DNA of 64,000 bases from Artocarpus heterophyllus. Taxonomy: Eukaryota > Streptophyta > Magnoliopsida > Rosales > Moraceae. Location of the stretch: contig CM046353.1 of the NCBI GenBank assembly GCA_025403435.1, positions 19,431,875 to 19,495,874 of the forward strand. The letters run 5' to 3'. Shown here in pieces: positions 24,991 to 36,436 of this stretch. Position numbers and translations under genes: made by a program. How positions within the stretch are numbered: position 1 is the first letter of the stretch; every line of letters starts with the position of its first letter. Under the pieces are notes generated by a model. That model searched no databases and was not told where the DNA came from. It worked only from the letters and a program-made list of their open reading frames with translations.

Positions 24991-26399
24991 AAAACCATTT
25001 TTCCTCCATTTCCCACGGCAGCCATAGATGGGGTCCTTCAAAAATTTTTCAAGCTTAAATCTTGGCATATTTGTCCCACTCAAGTTTCAAGAATTGAAGA
25101 TCAAGAGGTTCTATCAATTTTTAAGGTAAAAACCCAAACTTTGCCCTAAGTTTTCTAGTGTTTTTGTTGAAGTTTTGATGAAACTTTTATGGTGTGGTAT
25201 GGGCTTGATATCAAGGAGACTTTGAAGGAATTCAAGCAATGAAAAGGAAGGACTAGCCCTAGCAAGAATTGGGTAAAATTCTAATCTTTGAAGTTAAGTT
25301 AAAGTTTATGCTTTTATGCATATTATGTGTTTGATAAAATGATTTTGGTCAATGGCATGTAAATGGACATTGTGGTATGGTTATTTTATGTTATATGTTG
25401 ATGGTGATGATGATGGAAAGAAGAAAGTAAGGATTTTAATGAAATTCCAAAAAAGAGACTAAATTGCAAAGAAAAAAGGAATACTCGACAGATTTGAAAA
25501 TCAACGAAAAAATCCCCCTAAACGTTGGAATTTTGAAAAAGTTACAACATGAAAGTGGTAGAACTCATCGAAATTGTTAGGAAAATGCGGGCAGTTTCTT
25601 AAAATTCTGCTCGGTTTAAGAGTTATCAATTTTACAAAATTTGTAAAAGTTAGAAAAAAATCTTTATGGGGCAAAAGTGTTCTTTTACCAGAGGAATTTG
25701 GGTAAGGTACTTTAAGACAATTCGATCCTCTTAAAAAACAGGGATTAATGGTTTAAAAAGATTATTTTTAGTTTCAGGGGGCAAAAATGTAAATATTTTT
25801 GTATTTCGGGCTAAAACCGTAAAATTACGTGAAAACTGAGTTTTCACTAGGGAACATTGGTTTTTTACACTGCTATAGGCAGTAAGTTTTTAAGAAATTA
25901 AAGTTTAGTTAGGGAAATAATGGAAGAAAAAGAGTTAAGAGCAAAATGATCATTTTATGAAAAATGGCCAAAACAGACCTGAAATGCCCAATGTTAGGAA
26001 ATGCTCCTTAGTGGGGATTTTTTCTTAATATGTAGGTAATGGAACGGTAAAGTTAAGTAATGGGTTTTATAGAGTTACAAAATGGATGAACAAAAAACCC
26101 GCTAAGGGTAAAATCGTCATTTTTAAGAAAACGGCTAGAACGGAGTCGAACACTCCAAACTAGCAAAATGCTCTTAGATGAAAAAATGTTTCGTAAGACA
26201 TTAAGTAATGAAACCGTCACATGAGATGGGAAGTTTAATTAAGGGACGTTTAAGAACAAAGGTAGGAAGTTAAAGTAAGAAAAGAATATTTATAAAATGC
26301 TCATAATTGAAGTTCAAAATTGAGCATAATGGGAATCATGCAGTATGAATTTGCTTGTATTCCTTATTATAGAGTATTTACGTTAAATACTTATGAAAA

Positions 26400-26630
26400 A
26401 GATTCTGAGAAATGTTTTATGTTAAGTGTTTATCAAAAACTTTTTTACGTTTACAAGAAAAGGTTTATAAATGACGTTTTAAGAAAAACGTTCAAGAAAT
26501 GTTTTACAAAAAATGTTTACGAAAAACGTTTCAAAAATGTTTTATGAAAAACGTTTTTAGAAGTGTTTATGAAAAACGTTTTTCGAACGTTTTAAGAGAA
26601 ATGTTTTTATGAGAAAAGTTTTTAAAGCAT
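26400..26630 (+). repeat. Degenerate ACGTTT/GAAAAACG tandem repeat
   Basis: Imperfect units of about 20-30 bases such as TTTATGAAAAACGTTTTT and TTTACGAAAAACGTTTC, in the last third of the LTR. They give rise to a basic, tyrosine-rich chance frame. Confidence 0.65.
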
Positions 26631-27210
26631 GTTTTAAATGATTTGTGAGATTACGTTTGAACTTACTGAGCGTAAGCTCATAAAAAATTTCTTCATGCTG
26701 TAGGCAGACTTACGGGTAACTAGTAGGACCTGTTTGAAGAGCTTGGTGCTGTAGAGGGCAGATGCGAAGATTTGGATATGGATACCACCACAGTAAGTTT
26801 CAGTTGTATAAAGAAAATGTTTTCCCACTATTTGATACAATATTTTCAAAGTTCAAAGAAGTCAAAGTTTTGATAAAGTCAAAGTATTAAGTAATGTTTT
26901 CAAAGTTTTAATATACAGTGTACGAACTGTTTTATATAATTATAAAGTGAAGTTTTAAGCTATGTTTTAGTAAATGTTTCTTATTAAGTTTTTAAGAAAT
27001 GATTTGAAATGATTTTAAAGTCAAGTGGTGAGCGAGGTCTCAACTAAATGGCGATAGAGATTGCATCAGTTTTAAAGAAAGTGTTAAAGGATGTTAAAGG
27101 AAAAAATTTTTTTTTAGTGTTTTCTTACTAAGTAAGTAAGATTATTGTTTAAGTAATGATGCTTTAAGTAAGTAAAGTGACTGCCCGAAAAGGCCGGTCG
27201 TCACAGAAGC

Positions 27211-29524
27211 TTCCTTGGATAGCTCGATAAGGGCGGCGATTCGGCTTCAGGTATGGGAGCAGTGCGAGGTGATGAAACAACGGGTGGCTCATCTTCAGGC
27301 AAGGGTGTAGACTGAGGCTGAGTCGTAGTGCGAGGAGAGGGACGAGGTGAGGGAGAGCATGTTGGCAAACCTTCTTCATGACCCTCACTGTAATGATACT
27401 CTTGATGCCCCATTGACAGCATAATTTCTGACCAATGTTTGAATTAGTTAAAAATATGTTGTTTCAACTGCTCAAACCCCCAAGCCATTTCTCTTCTCAT
27501 TGTTTCTTGTTCCTTTCTAATGGCTTGGACCTCACTCTCAAGCCGTACTACTCTAGGAGGAGCATCTTGATGTTCAGAAGTTGAGGGCGCATCTTGATCA
27601 ACAGAGAGAGAAACATGCTCTGGAAGGTCATGGCTAAACACTACATGCTCTCCCCAATCAAAAATCTTGGTCAACTGCCTTATAATTGGATCAACATTTA
27701 TTCCCACAAAAGGCGTAAAATTGACCATCCATGGGGTTCTCATCTCCTTATTCATAGCAAACAACATGCTACGAATATCCTGCAAAAAAAATTACAAAAA
27801 TTCTTATTAAGACCATGTTTGTTTTACTTAATACAAATCATTACATGAGTAGTAGGTAGACACTAACCTGTGACCTGTCTATTAAATTGCTTATCTCAAC
27901 CCTTGAAGGATTGACTACACCACTCCACTTTATTGTTCTCCAGCGATACATTCGGGGCACAGGAGCTTCTGTCAGTATGGGGGTAGCAAATCTGTTCACT
28001 ACCGTAGGGATGCACTCGTAGGCAAAAACCTAAACCAATATTAAAATTTGGATCAAATATTATATCAAATATGAAACAATACATGAGATATCAAATACAT
28101 ACTCATATATAAATTAGTCATATTTAATTACCTTAAATTGATATATAAATCCATTGAAAGTGAATGATGCGTTGCTGGAGCCGCACTTACTCCTTATATC
28201 CTTTTTCAATTGATTAACTGAATACTTGAAGAACTCTCGCCCCCGAGGATAGGCACATAAAGCATCTATGTTATCGACCAAAGTTAGGAACCGTGCTTTG
28301 ATTTTCATGCAATTTTTGTCGTTGGCCATTAAAACACCAACGACAAAGATCAAAGCCGCCATCTTCCTCTTCTCTAAATTGTCTACGGCTTCATTGTCCC
28401 GTTCCATCTTGTCGATAACATCATAGATAGAAATTTGTGTGTTTTCTGGGCAATGCTTGTGTTTAAAAGGTGGGGTAGTATCATCCTCATCCCCCCATGC
28501 TCGTTTGCTTCGTCAATAATAGGATACTCATCGCCGCAACATAATCCTGTTAGCAATGCAAAATCCTTTAACGTGTACCTAACTGGAACACGATTAACCA
28601 CCATCCAAAATTCATTATCATGGTTCACAGCTGCCATCCGTAACACCAATGACCATAACAACTGGCCAGAGTGTTGGAAATTTGTAGCCACGCCCTACAC
28701 ATGCCCAAATTGGATGCCTCTGAACCACTGCATATTGTCTGCATCCAGATGGTCTATAATGAATTTGGCATAATACTCATATTTTGATTTCTTGAACACT
28801 CTGCAATCGTAGTGCTCATGCGTCCTCAACACTGGATCTAGTCTCGGAGCCTGCTCAATATGAAACCAAATTTTATAAAAATTGAAAACAAATTTAAAAA
28901 ACAATTACAATAGAAATAACAGCAAAGATCAATCTGGATGATAATGAAATAATAAAGCTCTTCCCAAATGTATTGACTAATAATAAACCACTCTATGTTA
29001 CTAAGTAACCATTTAATATATATCTACCTTTTGAAAAATTCATTCCACAAATAGACCCAAATAAAAAAATAAAAAAAACCATAGCCCCATTCTATGCATA
29101 TCATAAAGGCCCCGACAGTCAAATAAAAAAAAATGAAACACATTCTGTTTTAAGGCCAATTTTTGATTTACCTTCGTAATAATTCTAACAATAATATGAA
29201 TTATAACTGTAAAACATAGAAACACGAATTGGTAGCATAACTAATGCAACGGTCAACATATTTTTTTGCTACGATTATGAAAATTTTTTCTGACATGAAA
29301 ACTGCCATTCCAGAAGGATGACCCAAAAACCACGAACCTGAATTGCACGTGGCCTATAATCTATTCATATATGCTTACAAATTAGATAAAGGTAATTGTA
29401 GAATTAGAACTTAAAGAAACCTTACATATTGTTAGAGAAAAGCAACAAAATCTTATGTGAAGCTAGTGATGAGCCATTTTTTTTTAAAATTACATTAATT
29501 AGAAACAGAGTATCATTTACACAT
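27211..29524 (-). repeat. Right arm of the palindrome, piece 2
   Basis: Mirror of left-arm 19,810-21,790 plus about 340 bases that the left arm has lost. It resumes right after the GAAGC duplication and ends at CACAT (29,520-29,524), the target of the solo LTR. Confidence 0.75.
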
Positions 29525-29576
29525 TGGTCACGCCCAAAATTTGTTTCTTCTTTAAACGGCGGACGTATGTAGTATA

Positions 29577-31532
29577 TGTAACACCCCTATGTGGGGGTTA
29601 ACAGTTTTAAATAAATAAAAATAATTTTAAATTTTATATTATTTAAATCAATTAAACAATGCCCATGGGTCTTTAAACAACAAGAAAAATAAAAATAAAC
29701 GTTTTAAATACAAACCACAGTTTTTAGTGTAGCACCAAATATATATAATTACAGTCATCATCACCATAGTACAATTCCCAAATAACTTAACACAGCCATA
29801 AAAAAAATAATACAACTCTTACATGTTGTAGATAAGTTGTAATTAAACAGGGTCTTCTAACACGAAAACAGCAGGATTGTTTTCGCTTATTCCTCTTCAA
29901 ATATGTTGCACTGAGTTCCACCTGAGATATGAAGATATGATAGGGATGAGCATCGACATGCCCAGTAGGGAAATCATGACTCACCTTATGGTTTATCCAT
30001 TACCACATTAAAAACTGCATGGTTAGTAGGTTACATCATATTCCAGATTATAAGGTTTATTATGATCACATCTTATGGATACCGTAGTTAATCATTACCA
30101 AGTGTCATAATTACACATTTATACAAATATTACCAATCATCATTGTTCCTAGGTATCCATGTTAAATTGAGTATCACTCAACTCATCGAAACCCAAATGG
30201 GCGCACTTGATCACCCCATAAACATTCCAAGGGTGTTCCGGTGAGGGGACATCAAGCCCCGAGTCCTCACCAAATCAATTCCTGTACAGTGTGTTCTGGG
30301 ACTTTCAACCCAAGGAAGCGTCATCACCTTCCCCCTATTTTACCTTTTTGGGTATTCATGCCCAAGGACGTAACCGCCGCCCTCTTCATGTCTCACCATT
30401 TCTCTATATTAAATCATTATTAATAGAGTCAGTTTTCCTAACCATGCTTCTCAATTTATAACATGTGTCAATTCATTATGTTCCTCGCCGTACAATACAA
30501 GACGAGTCCATGTCATAGTTTCATATGTGATACTCATATAATATCAGTTCAACATAGATATATATATATTGCGGCAAAACAATCAATTTTAATTCTATAA
30601 AAACCTCACAAAAATGAGTAATAGAATCCCTACCTTTCAAGCTTATCAACAATCTTTTAATCCTAGAATCAATTAACGTTAGCTCCACACATCCTTGACC
30701 CTAAGGCATGCATAAGGACAATTAAAACTAAAGCACAACGTATAATCACATTCATAAGTGAGTTATGTGTAAACCCGTCTACTAGTGCCATTAAAGTATT
30801 TTTATGCATTAAACATGGAGAAAATGCATACTAAAAACTAAGTTTAGATTAAAGAAAACCTACCTCAAAACTTCTTTGAAAAGCACCAAAGTTTGGGTTA
30901 TCAATCAAGCTTGAATTAACTTTAAAACCGCCTCGATCATCGTTGGGAATTATAATTGTCTTGGCCACAAAGAGAGCTTTGTGCTCTATGTCTTTAGTTA
31001 GAAATTTGAAGTGAGAAGGGAGAGAATGAGAACTAGAGAAGAAGGTGGTGATAGTTAAATAAAAAGATATCAAAATGCTTAAGAGGAATGAGATGTTTAC
31101 GGGAAAAAGTTGTAAGAAGAAACAAAAGAGTCTTAAAGGAAAATATCATCTTGTCTCCCATGAAGACTTTTAGCAAATAATGCCAACATAATTGAGGGGA
31201 TAATTGGAGTGAATTATAGAAGAAGATAAGGAAATAATTAATTAGGTGGTTGAGAAATATCTCCATGTCTTCTATGAATTGACGGAAAATAATTCAATGT
31301 CCCCTTCGGATACCTTTAGCAAAATGAGAAGAAGTCTATATAATTGAGCAATAATTTAGGGAGACAAGATTGGTAGAAGTAAGTGTTGGTAAGTTTTGAA
31401 TGTTTCTTAGGAAGACTTGGTAAGAAAATACTAAAATGGTATTTTTTTTAAATGATCATAAACAACTTAGTAATTTTAAATAGTCACATTTTATTCATTA
31501 AATTTTACAAAATTAAAAATACGGGTGTTACA
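29577..31532 (-). repeat. Ty3 element 3' LTR (plus-strand left)
   Basis: 1,956 bases, TGTA...TACA. It lacks the 8 bases TGCCCGTT found in the other LTR. The short frames within are duplicated exactly in the other LTR and are not genes. Confidence 0.88.
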
Positions 31533-31565
31533 GCTCTCCCCTCCTATAAAAATTTCGTCCTCGCA
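31533..31565 (-). promoter_or_regulatory. Polypurine tract and polyprotein-end motif
   Basis: On the minus strand GCGAGGACGAAATTTTTATA is followed by GGAGGGGAGAGC directly before the 3' LTR. This is the priming site for the second DNA strand; the upstream words are the conserved non-coding end seen in this lineage. Confidence 0.75.
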
Positions 31566-31587
31566 ATTTCGTACACTGATTACAATG

Positions 31588-34500
31588 TTAAAACAAATGT
31601 GGGTACTTTTCTCTCATTTCAGATTCAAGTTCCCATGTGGCTTCCTCCACATCATGGTGTTGCCACATCACTTTCACCAGAGGAATTCCACGACGACGTA
31701 ATAATTTTATTTCATGATCCAGTATTTGAACTGGAATTTCTTCATAATTCGTATCTCCTTGAATTGGCACATCTGTCCACATGATCACATGTGAAGGGTC
31801 GGGTTCATACTTTCTCAACATCGATACATGAAACACATTATGTACATGAGACAATTGTGGTGGTAGGTCTAAACGGTATGCCAACGTTCCAATGCGTTCC
31901 ACAATCTCAAACGGTCCTGTATACCTTGGTGCTAACTTTCCTTTAACACCAAATCGAGATACACCTCGTTTTGGTTTCACTTTTAAGAACACAAAGTCTC
32001 CGATCATGAACTCTAAAGGTCGCCTCCTCTTATCTGCATAACTCTTTTGTCGACTTTGAGCTGTCTGAAGACGTTCGCGAATAATCTGGATCTTGTCCGT
32101 TGTTTCTCTGATAAACTGAGGCCCAAGTTCAAGACGCTCTTCCTTTTCAGCCCAACACAATGGAGATCTACAAGGTCTACCATATAAGGCCTCATATGGA
32201 GCCATTCTAATACTTGCTTGGTAACTGTTGTTATATGCGAATTCAACATATGGCAGCTGTGCAGCCCAATTTGTTCCAAAGTCCAGCACACAAGCCCGAA
32301 GCATATCCTCGAGAATCTGAATGACACGTTCAGATTGTCCATCTGTTTGAGGATGAAAAGCTGTACTAAAATTCAATTGAGTTCCCAAGGCCCTCTGCAA
32401 TCCTCTCCAAAATTTCGACGTGAAACGTGTATCTCTATCGGAAACTATTGACATTGGCACTCCATGCAATGTCACTACCTTTTCCACGTACAATTGACAT
32501 AATTTTGAGACACTATAATTAGTTCTGATTGGGATGAAGTGGGCTGTCTTAGTTAAACGATCTACAATTACCCAAACGGCGTCATGCCCTATTTGAGTCT
32601 TAGGAAATCCAGTAACAAAGTCCATTGTCACATGATCCCACTTCCATTCTGGAATAGGTAAGCTCCTCAACTCGCCTCCAGGCTTTTGATGTTCCGCTTT
32701 AACCTGTTGGCACGTCATGCACTTAGAGACAAAGGTTGCTACATCTCGTTTCATTCCTCGCCACCAGTATTGTCGTTTTAGATCCATATACATTTTTGTG
32801 CTTCCAGGATGAATAGCAAACTTTGAACGGTGAGCCTCATCTAGCACCGCATGCCTGAGATATGGATCCTCTGGAACAACTAATCTTCCTTTGTAAAGTA
32901 AAAATCCTTCTGGCTCAATCTGCCATCCATCCAGTTGTTCTCCATTTTGTATTTGTTTCCAAACCCTACGTAATCCTTCATCGTGCCATTGTCCTTGTTT
33001 TACTTTCTGAATTAACGTAGGAGTTGCTATCACATTGAATAAGAAAGCTCTCTCGTTATCTTCATAATATTGCAAGTTGAAGTCGGCGATGGTGACTCGT
33101 CTCCAATCTTCCAATGCTAAACTGGCTATACGTCCGTTGTTCTTACGACTTAGAGCATCTGCCACGGCATTCGCTTTTCCAGGATGATATTGGATACTAA
33201 AGTCATAGTCCACCATGTACTCAGTCCATCTTCGTTGCCTTAGATTGAGATCCTTTTGAGTAAACAAATATTTCAGACTTTGATGATCTGAATATAGCTC
33301 GAACTTTGCGCCATATAGATAACATCTCCAAATTTTGAGTGCGAAAACCACAGCAGCTAACTCAAGATCATGTGTGGGGTAGTTCCTCTCATGGGGTTTC
33401 AACTGGCGTGAGGCGTAGGCAACTACTCGTCCATGCTGCATTAACACACAACCCAAACCGTTTCCTGAGGCATCAGTGTATACTGTGTAAGGCTCCTCGT
33501 TGTTAGGTATGATCAGCACAGGTGCACTAGTGAGTCTTCGTTTCAGTTCCTCAAATGCTTCTTCACATTTATCATCCCACACGAACTTGACATTCTTCCT
33601 TGTGAGTTTTGTTAATGGAGAAGCAATCTTTGAAAAATTCTCTACGAAGCGTCGATAGTATCCAGCTAGTCCGAGGAAACTTCGAATCTCTGACACGTTC
33701 TTTGGTCGTTCCCAATTTAGCACTGCTTCAATTTTGGAGGGGTCCACTGAGATGCCTTCTTCAGAGACAACGTGTCCAAGGAACTTGACCTTCGTCATCC
33801 AGAAATCACATTTTTCTCTTTTTGCATAAAGACCATGTTCTCTCAACGTTTGTAGAGCGATCCTCAAATGCTCAGCATGTTCTTCTTCGTTTTTAGAATA
33901 GATCAAGATATCATCTATGAAAACAATGATAAATTGATCTAAGTACGGTCGAAAGACACGGTTCATCAAGCCCATGAAAGCCGCTGGTGCATTAGTCAAC
34001 CCGAAAGGCATGACAAGAAACTCAAAATGACCGTAGCGAGTCCGAAAAGCTGTCTTTGGAATGTCCTCTGCTCTTATCTTCAGTTGGTGATATCCGGATC
34101 GTAAGTCAATCTTTGAGAAATAGCAAGATCCTCCTAACTGATCGAACAACTCATCAATTCGGGGTAGAGGGTACTTGTTCTTGATAGTCAATCGATTAAG
34201 CTGGCGATAATCGACACAGAGCCTCAACGATCCGTCATGTTTCTTCACAAAAAGTACTGGAGCTCCCCAAGGTGATGTACTTGGTCGAATAAATCCTTTT
34301 TCCAGTAATTCGTCCAACTGCTTTCTCAATTCCACTTTCTCAGCAGGTGCCATTCGATACGGGGCAATAGAAACAGGCGCTGCTCCTTGAGTTAAGTCGA
34401 TGACAAACTCAATTTCTCTATCAGGCGGAAGTCCGGGCAATTCATCTGGAAAAACATCTGAAAATTCATCCACCACAGGAGTGTGAGAGGATAGGTCACT

Positions 34501-36327
34501 CTTCTTTAGTTCTCCATCTGAAGCAAAGATCGTCCCAAGATTGGTGAAATTCCTTCGTCCTCCAATACAAGCCTTTAGCACCGGGGCTGGCGTCACTGTT
34601 CCTGTTTTTGCTTGAAATTCGATGACTTGTCCATTCTTGGTGAATAAAGAGACACGTTTCCTATGACAATCTACTATTGCCTGGTATTTAGTTAGCCAAT
34701 CCATTCCTAAGATTACATCAAACTCTGTCATAGTTATTACATATAGGTCAGCCGATAGTTTATGTTCTCCTATAACAATACACACTGATTTACAAATTAT
34801 GGATACTTCAGCTATCCCGCCCATTGGTGTACTAAGGGTTAATGATGAACTACATGTCTCAGTTTCTAATTGTAGTACGGAAGCAAATAACATAGATATA
34901 AATGAATGAGTGGCACCAGTGTCAAATAATACATGAGCCCAAGAATGAGACACGTGAATCATACCGTCTACAACTGAGTGATCAGCCTGTTTTCCTTGTC
35001 CAGTTGTAGCCGTAATTGCATAAGCTTGTGCTGGTGCTTTTCCTTTATCACTTTTTCCTCGGTTTCCTTGGCTACTACTAGCCTTATTATTATTTCTCCC
35101 AGAAAAATATGGCCTTTGATTCACTGAGCCTTGTGGAGTCGGTTGGAAGTTCTGATTAGCATAAAAATTGGAACCCTGTGGCCGCTGTTGATAGTTGTAC
35201 TGAGGCTGGAACCCTCGAGGTTGAGTTACTGAGACTTGGGAAGCTGGAGTGTTTTGCTGAGGCGCTCCACGATTTTGACTCCCTCCCCAAACAGTGGAGC
35301 CAAAATGACTTCCTTGTGGCCTTGGTGCAAAGGATGATTGTGTAGGGCGGTTAGGGCAATTTCTCCTCAGATGTCCCACTTGTCCACAGTTATGACAAGC
35401 ATACGGTTGGAAACGACCACTGCCAGAAGATCCACCACCAATAGTCACTCCACTATGCTGAATGACTTGCCCTTGTGACTTCTCTTTCTTACTTATTTTC
35501 CTTTGACGCCCACCAGAACCCTTATACTCTCCATAGGAGTTATTTAGTTCTGTCTCTGCCCGCTGTGCCGCAGCTACAAGATCAAGAAAATCTGTTGATG
35601 GAACAGCAGCTATCATTTGTCTGATTTTCGGCCTCAGGTTATTTCTAAATTTTTCGCATCTCGCCATTGGATCCGATACAGCCCCGGGATTGTAGCGAGA
35701 CAATTCTATAAATCGAGCATGGTATTCAGCAACTGTTGTATCTCCCTGCACCAGGTTTTCAAATTCTCGCATCATTGCTTGCCTATGGCTCTGAGGAATA
35801 TAGGTGTTGCGAAAAATGGTTTCGAACTGCTCCCATGTAAGATTCGGCACGTCATAGTCGTCTTTCTGAAGATCCCACCATTCTTCGGCTTTACCCTCAA
35901 ATATATATGTTGAAAAGCTAACCCAATACTCCCGTGGAATCCTCAAGGTGTCCAACTTCTTTTTGACTGCCTTTAGCCATTGTTCTGCTATGACCGGGTT
36001 AGGTTCTCCACTAAATGTGGGTGGTTTCTGCTTCATAAACTCCTTCAACAGAGTTAGATGTCGTTGTTCGGGATCACGAACCTCCACAGGTCTTTGCACA
36101 TTTTGTAATGCTTGAAGAATTTGTCCTAAATTATTTACTTCTAGTGCAGCTGGCGGGGATTGTGTTGCATGTCGTAGTTGCTCATCTTCTTGAGCTTGTT
36201 CCATCGGTTCCGGTTGCTCAACTTCTTGAGCATGTTCAACCGGTTGTGACAGCTCAGACGATTGCATTTGACGTCTTGGTGGCATAGTTTCTACTGGCTG
36301 CGAAAATTTAACTAGGATCAGTACCAA
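31588..36327 (-). CDS. Ty3/gypsy Gag-Pol polyprotein with chromodomain-like end
   Basis: An intact frame of 1,579 codons; the likely true start is the second methionine (MPPRRQ, residue 15, at 36,285), a start type common in this lineage. Domains by residue: Gag about 85-260; CCHC zinc knuckle [14 protein letters not shown] at 311-324; aspartic protease with [10 protein letters not shown] at 467-476; reverse transcriptase about 650-850 with MPFGLTNAP and the catalytic IDD in [10 protein letters not shown] (802-811); RNase H with [10 protein letters not shown] starting at 950; integrase zinc region HPGSTK...CMTCQQ (1,173-1,208); integrase core with Asp in MDFVTG (1,236), Asp in VSDRDTRF (1,297) and Glu near 1,340; and a C-terminal chromodomain-like segment ([18 protein letters not shown]). 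It makes virus-like particles, copies the RNA and integrates the DNA. No stop or frameshift is seen. The lineage call (Tekay/Del chromovirus) is from the C-terminal motif and tail; the superfamily is certain. Confidence 0.93.
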   Translation of the reverse strand: MVLILVKFSQPVETMPPRRQMQSSELSQPVEHAQEVEQPEPMEQAQEDEQLRHATQSPPAALEVNNLGQILQALQNVQRPVEVRDPEQRHLTLLKEFMKQKPPTFSGEPNPVIAEQWLKAVKKKLDTLRIPREYWVSFSTYIFEGKAEEWWDLQKDDYDVPNLTWEQFETIFRNTYIPQSHRQAMMREFENLVQGDTTVAEYHARFIELSRYNPGAVSDPMARCEKFRNNLRPKIRQMIAAVPSTDFLDLVAAAQRAETELNNSYGEYKGSGGRQRKISKKEKSQGQVIQHSGVTIGGGSSGSGRFQPYACHNCGQVGHLRRNCPNRPTQSSFAPRPQGSHFGSTVWGGSQNRGAPQQNTPASQVSVTQPRGFQPQYNYQQRPQGSNFYANQNFQPTPQGSVNQRPYFSGRNNNKASSSQGNRGKSDKGKAPAQAYAITATTGQGKQADHSVVDGMIHVSHSWAHVLFDTGATHSFISMLFASVLQLETETCSSSLTLSTPMGGIAEVSIICKSVCIVIGEHKLSADLYVITMTEFDVILGMDWLTKYQAIVDCHRKRVSLFTKNGQVIEFQAKTGTVTPAPVLKACIGGRRNFTNLGTIFASDGELKKSDLSSHTPVVDEFSDVFPDELPGLPPDREIEFVIDLTQGAAPVSIAPYRMAPAEKVELRKQLDELLEKGFIRPSTSPWGAPVLFVKKHDGSLRLCVDYRQLNRLTIKNKYPLPRIDELFDQLGGSCYFSKIDLRSGYHQLKIRAEDIPKTAFRTRYGHFEFLVMPFGLTNAPAAFMGLMNRVFRPYLDQFIIVFIDDILIYSKNEEEHAEHLRIALQTLREHGLYAKREKCDFWMTKVKFLGHVVSEEGISVDPSKIEAVLNWERPKNVSEIRSFLGLAGYYRRFVENFSKIASPLTKLTRKNVKFVWDDKCEEAFEELKRRLTSAPVLIIPNNEEPYTVYTDASGNGLGCVLMQHGRVVAYASRQLKPHERNYPTHDLELAAVVFALKIWRCYLYGAKFELYSDHQSLKYLFTQKDLNLRQRRWTEYMVDYDFSIQYHPGKANAVADALSRKNNGRIASLALEDWRRVTIADFNLQYYEDNERAFLFNVIATPTLIQKVKQGQWHDEGLRRVWKQIQNGEQLDGWQIEPEGFLLYKGRLVVPEDPYLRHAVLDEAHRSKFAIHPGSTKMYMDLKRQYWWRGMKRDVATFVSKCMTCQQVKAEHQKPGGELRSLPIPEWKWDHVTMDFVTGFPKTQIGHDAVWVIVDRLTKTAHFIPIRTNYSVSKLCQLYVEKVVTLHGVPMSIVSDRDTRFTSKFWRGLQRALGTQLNFSTAFHPQTDGQSERVIQILEDMLRACVLDFGTNWAAQLPYVEFAYNNSYQASIRMAPYEALYGRPCRSPLCWAEKEERLELGPQFIRETTDKIQIIRERLQTAQSRQKSYADKRRRPLEFMIGDFVFLKVKPKRGVSRFGVKGKLAPRYTGPFEIVERIGTLAYRLDLPPQLSHVHNVFHVSMLRKYEPDPSHVIMWTDVPIQGDTNYEEIPVQILDHEIKLLRRRGIPLVKVMWQHHDVEEATWELESEMREKYPHLF

Positions 36328-36412
36328 ATGATGATGACATTAACACCTAACTTTAAAACCATTCCCAAAGATTAATTTTTAAGGTGGTGCTATACCCCCT
36401 AGGTTAATCGAA

Positions 36413-36429
36413 CCTAGGCTCTGATACCA
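36413..36429 (-). promoter_or_regulatory. Primer-binding site (initiator Met tRNA)
   Basis: On the minus strand TGGTATCAGAGCCTAGG lies 7 bases inside the 5' LTR, matching the usual site for initiator methionine tRNA. Confidence 0.85.
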
Positions 36430-36436
36430 AAAATTC

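Larger units (their letters stand above)
22590..27205 (+). mobile_element. Non-autonomous LTR retrotransposon with ~3 kb LTR
   Basis: Flanked by perfect GAAGC duplications (22,585-22,589 and 27,206-27,210) and inserted in the right palindrome arm. The 3' LTR is 24,235-27,205 (2,971 bases; TGTAACACCCGAG...CGTCACA). The 5' LTR is only 569 bases (22,590-23,158): it keeps about 140 bases of the start and about 430 of the end, so about 2.4 kb is deleted inside it, and its first bases read CGAAACACCC. The internal region is only 1,076 bases, with a primer-binding site, no pol gene, and a tail reading TTTTCGAGGACGAAAATT before the purine tract. That tail is the end of Tekay/Del-type Ty3 polyproteins (RGRKFLR-like), so this is a derivative of such an element that must be mobilised in trans. 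Confidence 0.8.
24235..27205 (+). repeat. 3' LTR, full length (2,971 bases)
   Basis: TGTAACACCCGAG to CGTCACA. It contains repeated CAGTATA words, a (GAAA)n repeat at 24,930-24,990, long AT-rich parts and, at 26,400-26,630, about ten imperfect repeats of ATGTTTACGAAAAACGTTT-like units. It serves as the reference for recognising the copies at 7.1-12.7 kb. No coding capacity. Confidence 0.75.
22369..28850 (-). pseudogene. DUF1985-domain gene, right-arm copy split by LTR element
   Basis: Better preserved than the left copy. Minus-strand exons: from 28,850 (APRLDPVLRTHEHYDC... YYAKFIIDHL), past a stop after FGHV near 28,694 that both copies share, then NEFWMVVNRVPVRYTLKDFA and LLTGLCCGDEYPIIDEANE. 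A frame break at a G-run (near 28,490) leads to IYDVIDKMERDNEAVDN and YPRGREFFKYSVNQLKKDI. The next exon starts near 28,030 (VFAYECIPTVVNRFATPI, VPRMYRWRTIKWSG), and a further exon at 27,785 begins MQDIRSMLFAMN and includes a coiled-coil-like stretch (LESEVQAIRKEQETMRREM). The tail is cut by the LTR element at 27,206 and resumes at 22,589-22,369. The second glycine-containing motif reads YPRGR instead of the usual YPWGR. Role unknown; DUF1985 proteins are linked to Mutator-like elements. Confidence 0.7.

Noticed and set aside
30241..31266. Frames repeated exactly at 30.2-31.3 kb and 37.1-38.1 kb
   Set aside because: They lie in the two LTRs of the Ty3 element and are duplicated because the LTRs are; no protein family is seen.
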